DNA of 64,000 nt. It comes from Streptomyces sp. NRRL F-5122 (lineage in GTDB: Bacteria; Actinomycetota; Actinomycetes; Streptomycetales; Streptomycetaceae). The position numbers and the translations under genes were made by a program. Positions 30,067 to 39,722 of the stretch are shown in pieces (position 1 is the first letter of the stretch; each line of letters begins with the position of its first letter). The stretch is from the NCBI RefSeq assembly GCF_001507435.1, contig NZ_LMWH01000290.1, positions 219,738 to 283,737 of the forward strand, read 5' to 3'. Under the pieces are notes generated by a model. That model saw only the letters and a program-made list of their open reading frames with translations. It had not been told where the DNA came from and did not search any database.

Positions 30067-30417
30067 TCAGCGTGCGTGCCGGGTGACCTCTTCCACAACG
30101 CTCGTCCCGTCGCCCGTTCGCGACTCCCATTGCCACGACTCCTCCAGCCTCAACCGCCCGTCGGGAAGCTCCACGATCCGGGACTCGCAGTGCCCGGACG
30201 ACGTGATCCCGTCGTGCGTGAGCTGGACGTACCGGAAGTCGAGGCGGTCACCGCTTCGTGTACCCACCAAACGGCCGCGTACGACGTCGCCACCCGCGTA
30301 TTCGGCCCAGATCCCGCCGTCCTGCTCGTGGTACGTGAACCGGGTGCCGGTCCCGACCTGTCCGGGTGCCTGGTCCGCCACAGGGGCGAAGGCCAGTCCT
30401 TCGAGCGATGGGACCAT
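30067..30417 (-). CDS. Small hypothetical protein, often misannotated N-acetylglutamate synthase
   Basis: A 116-residue beta-rich protein with TRFTYHEQDGGIWAEYAGGDVVRGRLVGTRSGDRLDFRYVQL and LRLEESWQWESRTGDGTSVVEE. Close relatives are common in Streptomyces under the name N-acetylglutamate synthase. It has no GNAT acetyltransferase motif, so that name is doubtful; a small lipocalin-like ligand-binding fold is my guess. The ATG has AAGGAG 9 nt upstream. It diverges from the riboswitch-controlled thi operon. Confidence 0.75.
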   Translation of the reverse strand: MVPSLEGLAFAPVADQAPGQVGTGTRFTYHEQDGGIWAEYAGGDVVRGRLVGTRSGDRLDFRYVQLTHDGITSSGHCESRIVELPDGRLRLEESWQWESRTGDGTSVVEEVTRHAR

Positions 30418-30430
30418 GTACGGAGGCTCC

Positions 30431-30459
30431 TTACTGAGGCAAACAGCACCGGATAGGGT
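30431..30459 (+). promoter_or_regulatory. Promoter of the thiO-thiS-thiG operon
   Basis: TTACTG (30431-30436), a 17-nt spacer and TAGGGT (30454-30459). Transcription would begin near 30466, just before the riboswitch. Confidence 0.55.
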
Positions 30460-30472
30460 GGCCAAGGTAAAG

Positions 30473-30568
30473 CACTCGCGGGAGCCCGGACGCACCGGGC
30501 TGAGAGGGAGGCTGGCGGCCTCCGACCGTACGAACCTGATCCGGGTCATGCCGGCGAAGGGAGGGGGC
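30473..30568 (+). ncRNA. TPP riboswitch (THI element)
   Basis: The thi-box landmarks are present in order: GGGCTGAGAGGGAGG (30497-30511), then ACCGTACGAACCTGATCCGGGT (30523-30545 region), then CCGGCGAAGGGAG just before the thiO start. Binding of thiamine pyrophosphate should mask the ribosome-binding segment and lower translation of thiO, thiS and thiG. Confidence 0.93.
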
Positions 30569-30577
30569 TCGACGCCC

Positions 30578-32735
<2,158 letters not shown>

Positions 32736-32838
32736 GGACCGGCGCACACGGCCCCGTACAGGTGCGGCGAGCGTCACAGGTCGGCTGCAGTCGCACCCCG
32801 GCTCCGCCGTATCCGTCGGGCGGGTCGTTATGCCCTCG

Positions 32839-32844
32839 TAGACT
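32839..32844 (+). promoter_or_regulatory. -10 hexamer TAGACT, leaderless start of the PASTA kinase gene
   Basis: TAGACT lies exactly 7 nt before the GTG at 32852. There is no Shine-Dalgarno sequence. Confidence 0.45.
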
Positions 32845-32851
32845 CACCTGC

Positions 32852-34765
32852 GTGGATACGACCCTTCACGACCCTCTCGTCGGGCATGTGCTCGACGGCC
32901 GCTACCGCATCGACGCCCGTATCGCGGTCGGCGGGATGGCCACGGTCTACCGGGCCGTGGACACCCGCCTCGACCGCGTCCTGGCGCTGAAGGTGATGCA
33001 TCCGGCTCTGGCCGCCGACGGCTCGTTCGTCGAGCGCTTCATACGCGAGGCCAAGTCGGTCGCGCGCCTCGCCCACCCGAACGTGGTGCAGGTCTTCGAC
33101 CAGGGCGCCGACGGCTCCTACGTCTATCTGGCCATGGAGTACGTCGCCGGCTGCACCCTGCGCGACGTGCTGCGCGAGCGCGGGGCGCTGCAACCGCGCG
33201 CCGCCCTGGACATCCTCGAGCCGGTGCTCGCCGCCCTGGGCGCCGCCCACCGCGCCGGATTCGTGCATCGCGACATGAAGCCGGAGAACGTCCTCATAGG
33301 GGACGACGGCCGGGTCAAGGTGGCCGACTTCGGGCTCGTACGGGCCGTGAACACCGTCACCAGCACGACGGGCGCCGTCCTCGGCACGGTCTCCTATCTG
33401 GCCCCGGAGCAGATCGAGCACGGCACGGCCGACCCCAGGGTCGACGTGTACGCATGCGGGGTCGTCCTCTTCGAAATGCTCACCGGCGGCAAGCCGCACT
33501 ACGGGGACTCCCCCGCCCAGGTGCTCTACCAGCACCTCAACGAGGACGTGCCGCCGCCGTCGGCCGCCTTTCCCGGTCTGTCCGTCGAACTCGACGATCT
33601 GGTCGCCTCGGCGACCGCGCGCGACCCCCGGCTGCGACCGGGCGACGCGGTGGCCCTGCTCGGACAGGCCCGCGAGGCGCGCGGCGCGCTCACCGCCGAG
33701 CAGCTGGAGGCGGTACCCCCGCAGGCGATCACGCAGCAGCACAACAACGCGCAGGACCGCACGAGCGTCGTACCGCGCACTCCCGTCGCGCCGGACGGCG
33801 AGGCCCGGACGGCGGTGATCAACCGCACGAGCCGGCTCGAGATGCCTCCGCCCGGGCCAGCCGCCGCACGCCGCGGGCGCCCCCGGCGCGGGGTGTTCGC
33901 GGTTGTTCTCGCCGTGCTGGTGCTGTTCGGCGTGGGCACCGGCGTCTGGTACATCAACTCCGGTCAGTTCACCAGGGTCCCCCCGCTGCTGGCGAAGACC
34001 GAGGCCGAAGCCCGTGACCGGCTCGGGCAGGCGGGGCTCGAGGTCAAGCAGGTCAAGCACGCCTACAGCGACACGGTCACGCGCGGCACGGTGATCAGCA
34101 GCGACCCGGCGACGGGCGCCCGGATCCGCTCCCACGACTCCGTCACACTGACCGTCTCGGACGGCCCGGAGACGGTCGAGGTACCGGATCTGAGGGGCGT
34201 CCGGCTGGAGAAGGCGCAGGAGCAGCTCACGCAGCACGGGCTCGTCGCGGGCATGGTCACGGGCGCCTTCAGCGAGGACGTGCCCAAGGGCTTCGTGATC
34301 GGCACGGATCCGGAGGCGGGCACCGAGCGCCACGGCGGCTCGGCGATCGCGCTCAACGTGAGCAAGGGCAGCCCCGTGGAGGTTCCCGATGTCACGGGCA
34401 GCTCCGTCGACGACGCCACCGCGCAACTGCGCGACGCGGGCCTGGAAGTGAAGATCGCGGACACCCGGATCATGTCGGCATTCGAGGCCGGACAGGTCGC
34501 CGAGCAGTCGCCGGGCGCGGACAAGGAGGTCGGCGAGGGAGACACCGTCACGCTGACGATCTCCAAGGGCCGCGAGCAGGTGGAGGTCCCGGACGTGGTG
34601 GGCGACGGCGTCGACGACGCGAGGAGGGCCCTGGAGGAAGCGGGCTTCCAGGTCGAGGAGGACCGGGGGCTGCTGGGCTTGTTCGGCGAGACGGTCAAGA
34701 GCCAGTCCGTCGAAGGCGGCGACAAGGCGCCCAAGGGATCGACGATCACGATCAAGATCCGCTGA
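32852..34765 (+). CDS. PASTA-domain Ser/Thr protein kinase (PknL-like)
   Basis: A 637-residue membrane kinase. The kinase domain (about 14-275) has GGMATVYRA, Lys47, HRDMKPEN (Asp141) and DFG. A Pro/Ala-rich juxtamembrane part leads to one membrane segment (VFAVVLAVLVLFGVGTGVWYI, about 350-370). Four extracellular PASTA repeats follow; three begin with VEVPD. PASTA domains sense peptidoglycan fragments or lipid II. Context (Rv2175c-type gene, metF, aroG) points to the PknL lineage. Confidence 0.94.
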   Translation: MDTTLHDPLVGHVLDGRYRIDARIAVGGMATVYRAVDTRLDRVLALKVMHPALAADGSFVERFIREAKSVARLAHPNVVQVFDQGADGSYVYLAMEYVAGCTLRDVLRERGALQPRAALDILEPVLAALGAAHRAGFVHRDMKPENVLIGDDGRVKVADFGLVRAVNTVTSTTGAVLGTVSYLAPEQIEHGTADPRVDVYACGVVLFEMLTGGKPHYGDSPAQVLYQHLNEDVPPPSAAFPGLSVELDDLVASATARDPRLRPGDAVALLGQAREARGALTAEQLEAVPPQAITQQHNNAQDRTSVVPRTPVAPDGEARTAVINRTSRLEMPPPGPAAARRGRPRRGVFAVVLAVLVLFGVGTGVWYINSGQFTRVPPLLAKTEAEARDRLGQAGLEVKQVKHAYSDTVTRGTVISSDPATGARIRSHDSVTLTVSDGPETVEVPDLRGVRLEKAQEQLTQHGLVAGMVTGAFSEDVPKGFVIGTDPEAGTERHGGSAIALNVSKGSPVEVPDVTGSSVDDATAQLRDAGLEVKIADTRIMSAFEAGQVAEQSPGADKEVGEGDTVTLTISKGREQVEVPDVVGDGVDDARRALEEAGFQVEEDRGLLGLFGETVKSQSVEGGDKAPKGSTITIKIR

Positions 34766-34799
34766 CGGCGAGCCACGGGACGCATGACACGCTTGAAGG

Positions 34800-35699
34800 G
34801 TGAGAACTCAGCCTTCCCGTGGCCCGCTCGGCATGTCCGGTGCCGCCCGCAATCCCGTCGGCGGCCATGTCCCCGTGGCCGGCGGTCTGAACTCGGTCGG
34901 ACTGGCCTACGCGCGTGACCTCGGGGCGGAGACCGTGCAGGTCTTCGTCGCCAATCCGCGGGGCTGGGCGACGCCCGCCGGCAGTCCGCGGCAGGACGAG
35001 GAGTTCCGTGCCGCATGCGCCGCCGGATCGATCCCGGCGTACGTCCATGCGCCGTACCTGATCAACTTCGGCTCGCACACCGAGGCGACGGCCGAGAGGT
35101 CCGTGGAGTCCCTGCGGCACTCGCTGCGCCGGGGCCGGGAGATAGGGGCACTGGGCGTCGTCGTGCACACGGGCAGCGCGACCGGCGGCCGGGACCGGGC
35201 CGTCGCCCTCGCCCAGGTGCGCGAGCGCCTGCTCCCTCTGCTGGACGAGCTGACACACGACGACGACCCCTTCCTCCTGCTGGAGTCGACCGCGGGCCAG
35301 GGCGCCTCCCTGTGCTCGCGGACCTGGGACTTCGGACCGTACTTCGAGGCCCTCGACGCGCACCCCAGGCTGGGCGTGTGCCTCGACACCTGCCATGTCT
35401 TCGCGGCCGGGCACGACCTGACCGGGCCGCACGGGATGCACCAGACGCTGGACCTGCTGGTGGAGACGGTGGGCGAGGGACGGCTTCGGCTGATCCACGC
35501 GAACGACTCGATGGACCTGGTCGGCGCCCACAAGGACCGCCACGCGAACATCGGCGCCGGGCACATCGGTGAGGAACCGTTCCGGGCCCTGATGACCCAT
35601 CCGGCGACCGAGGGCGTGCCTCTGATCATCGAGACGCCGGGCGGCAAGGAAGGGCACGCGGCGGACGTGGAGCGCCTGAAGAAGCTGCGGGAAGGCTGA
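34800..35699 (+). CDS. nfo: Endonuclease IV (AP endonuclease, Nfo-like)
   Basis: A 299-residue xylose-isomerase-like TIM barrel for base excision repair. Zn-ligand motifs are visible: YVHAPYLINFGS, VVHTGSATG, LLESTAGQG, GVCLDTCHVFAAGHDL, IHANDSMDLVGAHKDRHANIGAGHIG and IIETPGG. The GTG at 34800 has no clear ribosome-binding site; the ATG at 34833 is possible. It follows the kinase gene by 34 bp on the same strand. Confidence 0.93.
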   Translation: MRTQPSRGPLGMSGAARNPVGGHVPVAGGLNSVGLAYARDLGAETVQVFVANPRGWATPAGSPRQDEEFRAACAAGSIPAYVHAPYLINFGSHTEATAERSVESLRHSLRRGREIGALGVVVHTGSATGGRDRAVALAQVRERLLPLLDELTHDDDPFLLLESTAGQGASLCSRTWDFGPYFEALDAHPRLGVCLDTCHVFAAGHDLTGPHGMHQTLDLLVETVGEGRLRLIHANDSMDLVGAHKDRHANIGAGHIGEEPFRALMTHPATEGVPLIIETPGGKEGHAADVERLKKLREG

Positions 35700-35717
35700 G
35701 AGCGAACGACCGTGGGA

Positions 35718-35734
35718 ATACCCCCGTGGGGTAT
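35718..35734 (+). promoter_or_regulatory. CsoR-like copper operator candidate
   Basis: ATACCCC (35718-35724), centre CGT, GGGGTAT (35728-35734): a perfect 7-bp inverted repeat. It strongly resembles the G/C-tract palindromes bound by CsoR-family repressors in actinobacteria. It lies about 50 bp before the DUF4396 start and overlaps a TATACG -10-like hexamer (35732-35737), so a bound repressor would block transcription. Confidence 0.6.
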
Positions 35735-35782
35735 ACGGTTCTGTGTGGCGACGGGAAACGCAGCCGGACATCGGGGGCCGCC

Positions 35783-36295
35783 ATGCAGCACGAGGCACAC
35801 ACCGACCACGTAGCGCAGCCCACTCCGGCCCATGACGGGCACGGCCACGGCACGGGCGGAGCGACCTGGCAGGCGGCCGCGCGCGCCACCCTGCACTGCC
35901 TCACCGGATGCGCCATCGGTGAGGTGCTCGGCATGGTGATCGGCACGGCGGCGGGCTGGGGCAACGGCCCGACCATGGCCCTCGCGATCGCGCTCGCCTT
36001 CGTCTTCGGCTACTCGCTCACCCTGCGCGGCGTCCTCGGGGCGGGCGTCGACCTCCGGACCGCCGTGCGCGTCGCCCTCGCCGCGGACACGCTCTCCATC
36101 GCCGTGATGGAGGTGATCGACAACGGCGTGATCGTCCTGTGGCCGTCCGCGATGGAGGCCCATCTCGGCGATCTTCTCTTCTGGGGCTCGCTGGCGGTCT
36201 CGCTCGCCCTCGCCTTCGTGCTCACCACGCCGGTCAACAAGTGGATGATCGGCCGCGGAAAGGGCCACGCGGTGGTGCACCGCTACCACGGCTGA
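35783..36295 (+). CDS. DUF4396 His-rich membrane protein, possibly copper-related
   Basis: A 170-residue protein. The first 26 residues hold six His (MQHEAHTDHV, HDGHGHG). Four membrane segments follow (about 34-57, 64-80, 95-120, 130-150). The first contains LHCLTGCAIGE, the DUF4396 hallmark, with His38, Cys39 and Cys43 as possible metal ligands. The ATG at 35783 has GGGGG upstream. A longer frame starts inside the palindrome and is unlikely. The His-rich end plus the CsoR-like site suggest copper handling; this is inference. Confidence 0.8.
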   Translation: MQHEAHTDHVAQPTPAHDGHGHGTGGATWQAAARATLHCLTGCAIGEVLGMVIGTAAGWGNGPTMALAIALAFVFGYSLTLRGVLGAGVDLRTAVRVALAADTLSIAVMEVIDNGVIVLWPSAMEAHLGDLLFWGSLAVSLALAFVLTTPVNKWMIGRGKGHAVVHRYHG

Positions 36296-36311
36296 CCCGA
36301 CGGCCGGCAGG

Positions 36312-36944
36312 TCAGAGCTCGGGGCCGTCCCCGGGCTCCTCCTGGTAGGAGTAGCGCTGTTCCTTCCAGGGGTCGCCGAGGTTGTGGTAGCCGCGCTCCT
36401 CCCAGAAGCCGCGGCGGTCGGCGGTCATGTACTCGACACCGCGGACCCATTTGGGGCCCTTCCAGGCGTACAGATGGGGAACGATCAGACGCAGCGGGAA
36501 GCCGTGTTCCGCGGTGAGCAGCTCGCCGTCCTTGTGGGTGGCGAAGATCGTGCGGTCCGAGGCGAAGTCGGCGAGGCGCAGATTGGAGCTGAATCCGTAT
36601 TCCGCCCAGACCATGACATGGGTGACCGTGGGCGCGGGCGGCGCGATCTCCAGGACCGTGCGCGCCGGCACACCGCCCCATTCCGCCCCGAGCATGCTGA
36701 ACTTCGTGACGCAGTGCAGATCGGCCACGACGGTCGCATACGGGAGCGACGTGAACTCCTCGTGGTTCCAGCAGTGCTTCTCGCCGTCGGCGGTGGCTCC
36801 GAAAACCCTGAACTCCCAGCGCTCGGGGCGGAACTTGGGGACGGGGCCGTAGTGGGTGACCGGCCATCCCCGCTGCAGTCGCTGTCCCGGCGGAAGCTCG
36901 GATCCTGCCGCTTCTCGAGTTTCGCGCTCCACCGGATGACCCAT
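36312..36944 (-). CDS. Sulfite-oxidase-like molybdopterin oxidoreductase
   Basis: A 210-residue protein with the SUOX/YedY molybdopterin fold. HCVTKFS carries the conserved Mo-ligating Cys (about residue 78). RLADF and GFPLRLIVPHLYAWKGPKWVRGVEYM are family blocks. No Tat signal is seen, so it is probably cytoplasmic, and no haem or membrane partner adjoins it. The ATG at 36944 is chosen because AGGA lies 7 nt upstream and the family begins there. Substrate unknown. Confidence 0.85.
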   Translation of the reverse strand: MGHPVERETREAAGSELPPGQRLQRGWPVTHYGPVPKFRPERWEFRVFGATADGEKHCWNHEEFTSLPYATVVADLHCVTKFSMLGAEWGGVPARTVLEIAPPAPTVTHVMVWAEYGFSSNLRLADFASDRTIFATHKDGELLTAEHGFPLRLIVPHLYAWKGPKWVRGVEYMTADRRGFWEERGYHNLGDPWKEQRYSYQEEPGDGPEL

Positions 36945-37097
36945 GACTCCATCCTGACAGACCGCGGAGGGTGCACATGACCAGCCCATACCCGAATCGG
37001 ACAACTCGTACTAAGCGTGGACTTACTGGACGCGTTCGGATGCCAGTGCAATCATGCGGCGCAACCCGCCAGTTTCCGCTTGGAAGGAGCCCGCGCG

Positions 37098-37577
37098 ATG
37101 CAGGGCGATCCGGAGGTCATCGAATTCCTCAACGAACAGCTCACCGGTGAGCTGACCGCGATCAACCAGTACTTCCTGCACGCGAAGCTGCAGGAGAACT
37201 ACGGCTGGTACAAGCTCGCCAAGCACACGCGGGACGAGTCGTTCGACGAGATGCGGCACGCCGAGGTGCTCACCGACCGCATCATCTTCCTGGAGGGCCT
37301 GCCGAACTACCAGCGGCTCTTCCATGTCCGGGTGGGACAGAGCGTGAAGGAGATGTTCGAAGCGGACCGGCAGGTCGAGGTCGAGGCGATCGACCGGCTC
37401 AGGCGCGGGATCAAGATCATGCGGGAGAAGGGCGACATCACGTCCGCGAAGATCTTCGAGTCGATCCTCAAGGACGAGGAGGATCACATCGACTACCTGG
37501 ACACCCAGCTGGACCTGGTGGAAAAACTCGGTGAGGCGCTCTACATCGCACAGGTCATCGAACAGCCGGACAGCTAG
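37098..37577 (+). CDS. bfr: Bacterioferritin
   Basis: A 159-residue ferritin-like four-helix protein that stores iron as a haem-containing 24-mer. Ferroxidase ligands are in the usual places: Glu18 (GELTAINQY), Glu51 and His54 (DEMRHAE), and the KDEEDHIDYLD motif with the second Glu/His set. Met52 is the haem ligand of true bacterioferritins. The ATG has AAGGAG 8 nt upstream. It converges on bfd with only 15 bp between stops. Confidence 0.96.
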   Translation: MQGDPEVIEFLNEQLTGELTAINQYFLHAKLQENYGWYKLAKHTRDESFDEMRHAEVLTDRIIFLEGLPNYQRLFHVRVGQSVKEMFEADRQVEVEAIDRLRRGIKIMREKGDITSAKIFESILKDEEDHIDYLDTQLDLVEKLGEALYIAQVIEQPDS

Positions 37578-37592
37578 CCGATGGCCGGAGAG

Positions 37593-37844
37593 TCAGGCGG
37601 CCTCTTCCAGACCGTCGAGACCGTCCTGGCCGTCCACGGCGGAGAGGACCGGCCGGCCCCGGTCGGCGAGCTCACGGCGCGGGCAGGCCCCGCGGCCGAG
37701 CAGCGACTGGATCCGCCGTACGCACGAACCGCAGTCCGTGCCCGCCTTGCACGCCGACGCTATCTGCCGGGGGGTGGAGGCGCCGTCCTCCGCGTGCTGC
37801 TTCACCTGCTGCTCGGTGATGCCGAAACAACTGCAGACGTACAC
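37593..37844 (-). CDS. bfd: Bacterioferritin-associated ferredoxin (Bfd)
   Basis: An 83-residue [2Fe-2S] protein that donates electrons to bacterioferritin for iron release. The four ligands Cys4, Cys6, Cys38 and Cys41 (VYVCSC and CKAGTDCGSC) are spaced as in E. coli Bfd, with a C-terminal extension of about 20 residues. The GTG at 37844 has GGGAGG 8 nt upstream; a GTG three codons earlier is worse placed. An iron-box-like sequence lies upstream. Confidence 0.9.
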   Translation of the reverse strand: MYVCSCFGITEQQVKQHAEDGASTPRQIASACKAGTDCGSCVRRIQSLLGRGACPRRELADRGRPVLSAVDGQDGLDGLEEAA

Positions 37845-37896
37845 GCGGTTCACCTCCCGACGGGGTATCCGAGGTCGCGCCATCCCGATCGATCGG

Positions 37897-37915
37897 TGAG
37901 GCAAACCTAACCTTA
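37897..37915 (-). promoter_or_regulatory. Iron box (DtxR/IdeR/DmdR-type) upstream of bfd
   Basis: The minus-strand 19-mer TAAGGTTAGGTTTGCCTCA matches 13 of 19 positions of the actinobacterial iron-box consensus and lies about 53 bp before bfd. Fe-bound repressor would shut off bfd, which is needed when iron is scarce. Confidence 0.65.
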
Positions 37916-38003
37916 CCCGTCCCGGAGTGACGGCAAAAGGCAGGTGGGGCGCCGATCGCATGTGATCCGCGCCCCACCTTCGGGTTCATGGCAGTCCGAG
38001 CGG

Positions 38004-39356
38004 CTACTGGTCGCGGTACATCTCGGCGACGAGGAACGCCAGGTCCAGCGACTGGCTGCGGTTCAGCCGCGGGTCGCACGCCGTCTCGTAGCGCTGGTGC
38101 AGATCGTCGACGAAGATCTCGTCGCCGCCGCCCACGCACTCGGTGACGTCGTCGCCGGTCAGCTCCACATGGATGCCGCCCGGGTGGGTGCCCAGCGACT
38201 TGTGTACCTCGAAGAAGCCCTTGACCTCGTCGAGCACGTCGTCGAAGCGGCGGGTCTTGTGCCCCGAGGCCGCCTCGAAGGTGTTGCCGTGCATCGGGTC
38301 GGTCACCCAGGCCACCACCGCCCCCGACGCCGTGACCTTCTCGACCAGCTCGGGAAGCCGGTCACGGATCTTGTCGGCGCCCATCCTGACGATGAAGGTC
38401 AGCCGGCCCGGCTCGCGCTCCGGGTCGAGACGCTCGATGTACTGCAGCGCCTCCTCGGCCGTCGTCGTCGGGCCGAGCTTGATGCCGATGGGGTTGCGGA
38501 TCCGGGAGGCGAACTCGATGTGCGCGCCGTCCATCTGCCGGGTGCGCTCGCCGATCCACACCATGTGGCCGGAGACGTCGTACAGCTGTCCGGTACGCGA
38601 GTCGACCCTGGTCAGCGCCGACTCGTAGTCGAGCAGCAGCGCCTCGTGCGAGGAGTAGAACTCGACGGTCTTGAACTCCTCCGGGTCCGCCCCGCAGGCG
38701 TGCATGAAGTTCAGCGCGTTGTCGATCTCCCGCGCCAGCTGCTCGTAGCGCTGCCCGGACGGCGACGACTTCACGAAGTCCTGGTTCCAGGCGTGCACCT
38801 GGCGCAGGTCGGCGTAGCCTCCGGTGGTGAAGGCGCGGACGAGGTTGAGCGTCGAGGCGGAGGCGTTGTACATCCGCTTCAGGCGCTCGGGGTCCGGGAC
38901 CCGGGCCTGCTCGGTGAAGTCGAAGCCGTTCACGGAGTCGCCGCGGTAGGTCGGCAGCGTCACGCCGTCACGGGTCTCGGTGGGCTTCGAGCGCGGCTTG
39001 GAGTACTGGCCGGCGATCCGGCCGACCTTCACCACCGGCACCGAGGCGGCGTACGTGAGCACGGCGCCCATCTGGAGCAGGGTCTTGAGCTTGCTGCGGA
39101 TGTGGTCGGCGGACACGGCGTCGAAGGCCTCGGCGCAGTCGCCGCCCTGGAGCAGGAACGCCTCGCCCCTGGCGACGGCTCCCATCCGGGCGCGCAGCTG
39201 GTCGCACTCGCCCGCGAAGACGAGCGGCGGATACGACTCGAGGTCCGCGATCACTGCGCGCAGAGCCTCGGGGTCGGAGTACTCGGGCTGCTGCGCCGCG
39301 GGCAGGTCTCGCCAGGTGTTGCCAGCGCTTGCGCTGGTCTTAGCGTTCACGGTCAC
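38004..39356 (-). CDS. aroH: Class II DAHP synthase (shikimate pathway entry)
   Basis: A 450-residue plant-like (class II) 3-deoxy-7-phosphoheptulonate synthase that condenses PEP and erythrose 4-phosphate. Motifs: LLQGGDCAEAF, AGQYSKPRSKPTE, GERTRQMDGAHIEF, RMGADKIRD and WVTDPMHGNTF, which hold the metal and phosphate ligands. It resembles M. tuberculosis Rv2178c (AroG). The symbol is uncertain (aroG/aroH usage varies). The GTG at 39356 sits 6 nt after TAATGT. It diverges from the trp leader. Confidence 0.95.
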   Translation of the reverse strand: MTVNAKTSASAGNTWRDLPAAQQPEYSDPEALRAVIADLESYPPLVFAGECDQLRARMGAVARGEAFLLQGGDCAEAFDAVSADHIRSKLKTLLQMGAVLTYAASVPVVKVGRIAGQYSKPRSKPTETRDGVTLPTYRGDSVNGFDFTEQARVPDPERLKRMYNASASTLNLVRAFTTGGYADLRQVHAWNQDFVKSSPSGQRYEQLAREIDNALNFMHACGADPEEFKTVEFYSSHEALLLDYESALTRVDSRTGQLYDVSGHMVWIGERTRQMDGAHIEFASRIRNPIGIKLGPTTTAEEALQYIERLDPEREPGRLTFIVRMGADKIRDRLPELVEKVTASGAVVAWVTDPMHGNTFEAASGHKTRRFDDVLDEVKGFFEVHKSLGTHPGGIHVELTGDDVTECVGGGDEIFVDDLHQRYETACDPRLNRSQSLDLAFLVAEMYRDQ

Positions 39357-39362
39357 CCCTCA

Positions 39363-39368
39363 ACATTA
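39363..39368 (-). promoter_or_regulatory. -10 hexamer TAATGT, leaderless start of DAHP synthase
   Basis: TAATGT on the minus strand is followed by 6 nt and the GTG at 39356. Confidence 0.45.
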
Positions 39369-39553
39369 CGGGGTGACGTGACGGCTCCCGGCCCACGCCC
39401 AGAAAGTGAGACGACGGATACGCTCCGTGGACACCGGCGGCCGACCCCGCGCCTTGCCCGAGCGGCCTCCCCACCCGCGCGCCCCGGGGTGCCGCACCGC
39501 CGCGCGGCGACCGCGCCCAGCCCGCATCCCCCTCGGCGCGCCGCGCGATGGGG

Positions 39554-39559
39554 TAGGGT
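39554..39559 (+). promoter_or_regulatory. -10 hexamer TAGGGT of the trp leader transcript
   Basis: TAGGGT lies 6 nt before the trpL ATG, so the leader peptide is probably translated from a leaderless mRNA. Confidence 0.5.
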
Positions 39560-39565
39560 CGCCGC

Positions 39566-39622
39566 ATGTTCGCGCACTCGAACCAGAACTGGTGGTGGAC
39601 CGCTCGTCCGGCGGCCCACTGA
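39566..39622 (+). CDS. trpL: Tryptophan leader peptide TrpL
   Basis: An 18-residue peptide, MFAHSNQNWWWTARPAAH, with three consecutive Trp codons (39590-39598). It precedes a strong hairpin and the fused TrpE-TrpG gene. Ribosome stalling at the Trp codons when charged tRNA-Trp is low should prevent the terminator from forming. Too short for ordinary gene finding, but the Trp run is decisive. Confidence 0.92.
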   Translation: MFAHSNQNWWWTARPAAH

Positions 39623-39644
39623 CTGCGCGTATCCCACGACTTCG

Positions 39645-39671
39645 CGAAGGCCGCCCGGGGGGCGGCCTTCG
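39645..39671 (+). terminator. trp attenuator hairpin
   Basis: CGAAGGCCGCCC and GGGCGGCCTTCG form a perfect 12-bp stem with a GGG loop, 22 bp after the trpL stop and 51 bp before the TrpE-TrpG start. No U-run follows, as is usual in Streptomyces. Confidence 0.8.
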
Positions 39672-39722
39672 GCGTTCGTGCGACCGGGGCCGTTCCTCCT
39701 CACGACAGACGGAAGAGGAACC

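Noticed and set aside
37944..39722. Upstream extension of the TrpE-TrpG frame to 37944
   Set aside because: It would cross the DAHP synthase gene, the trp leader and the attenuator; the ATG at 39723 with GAGGAA is the real start.
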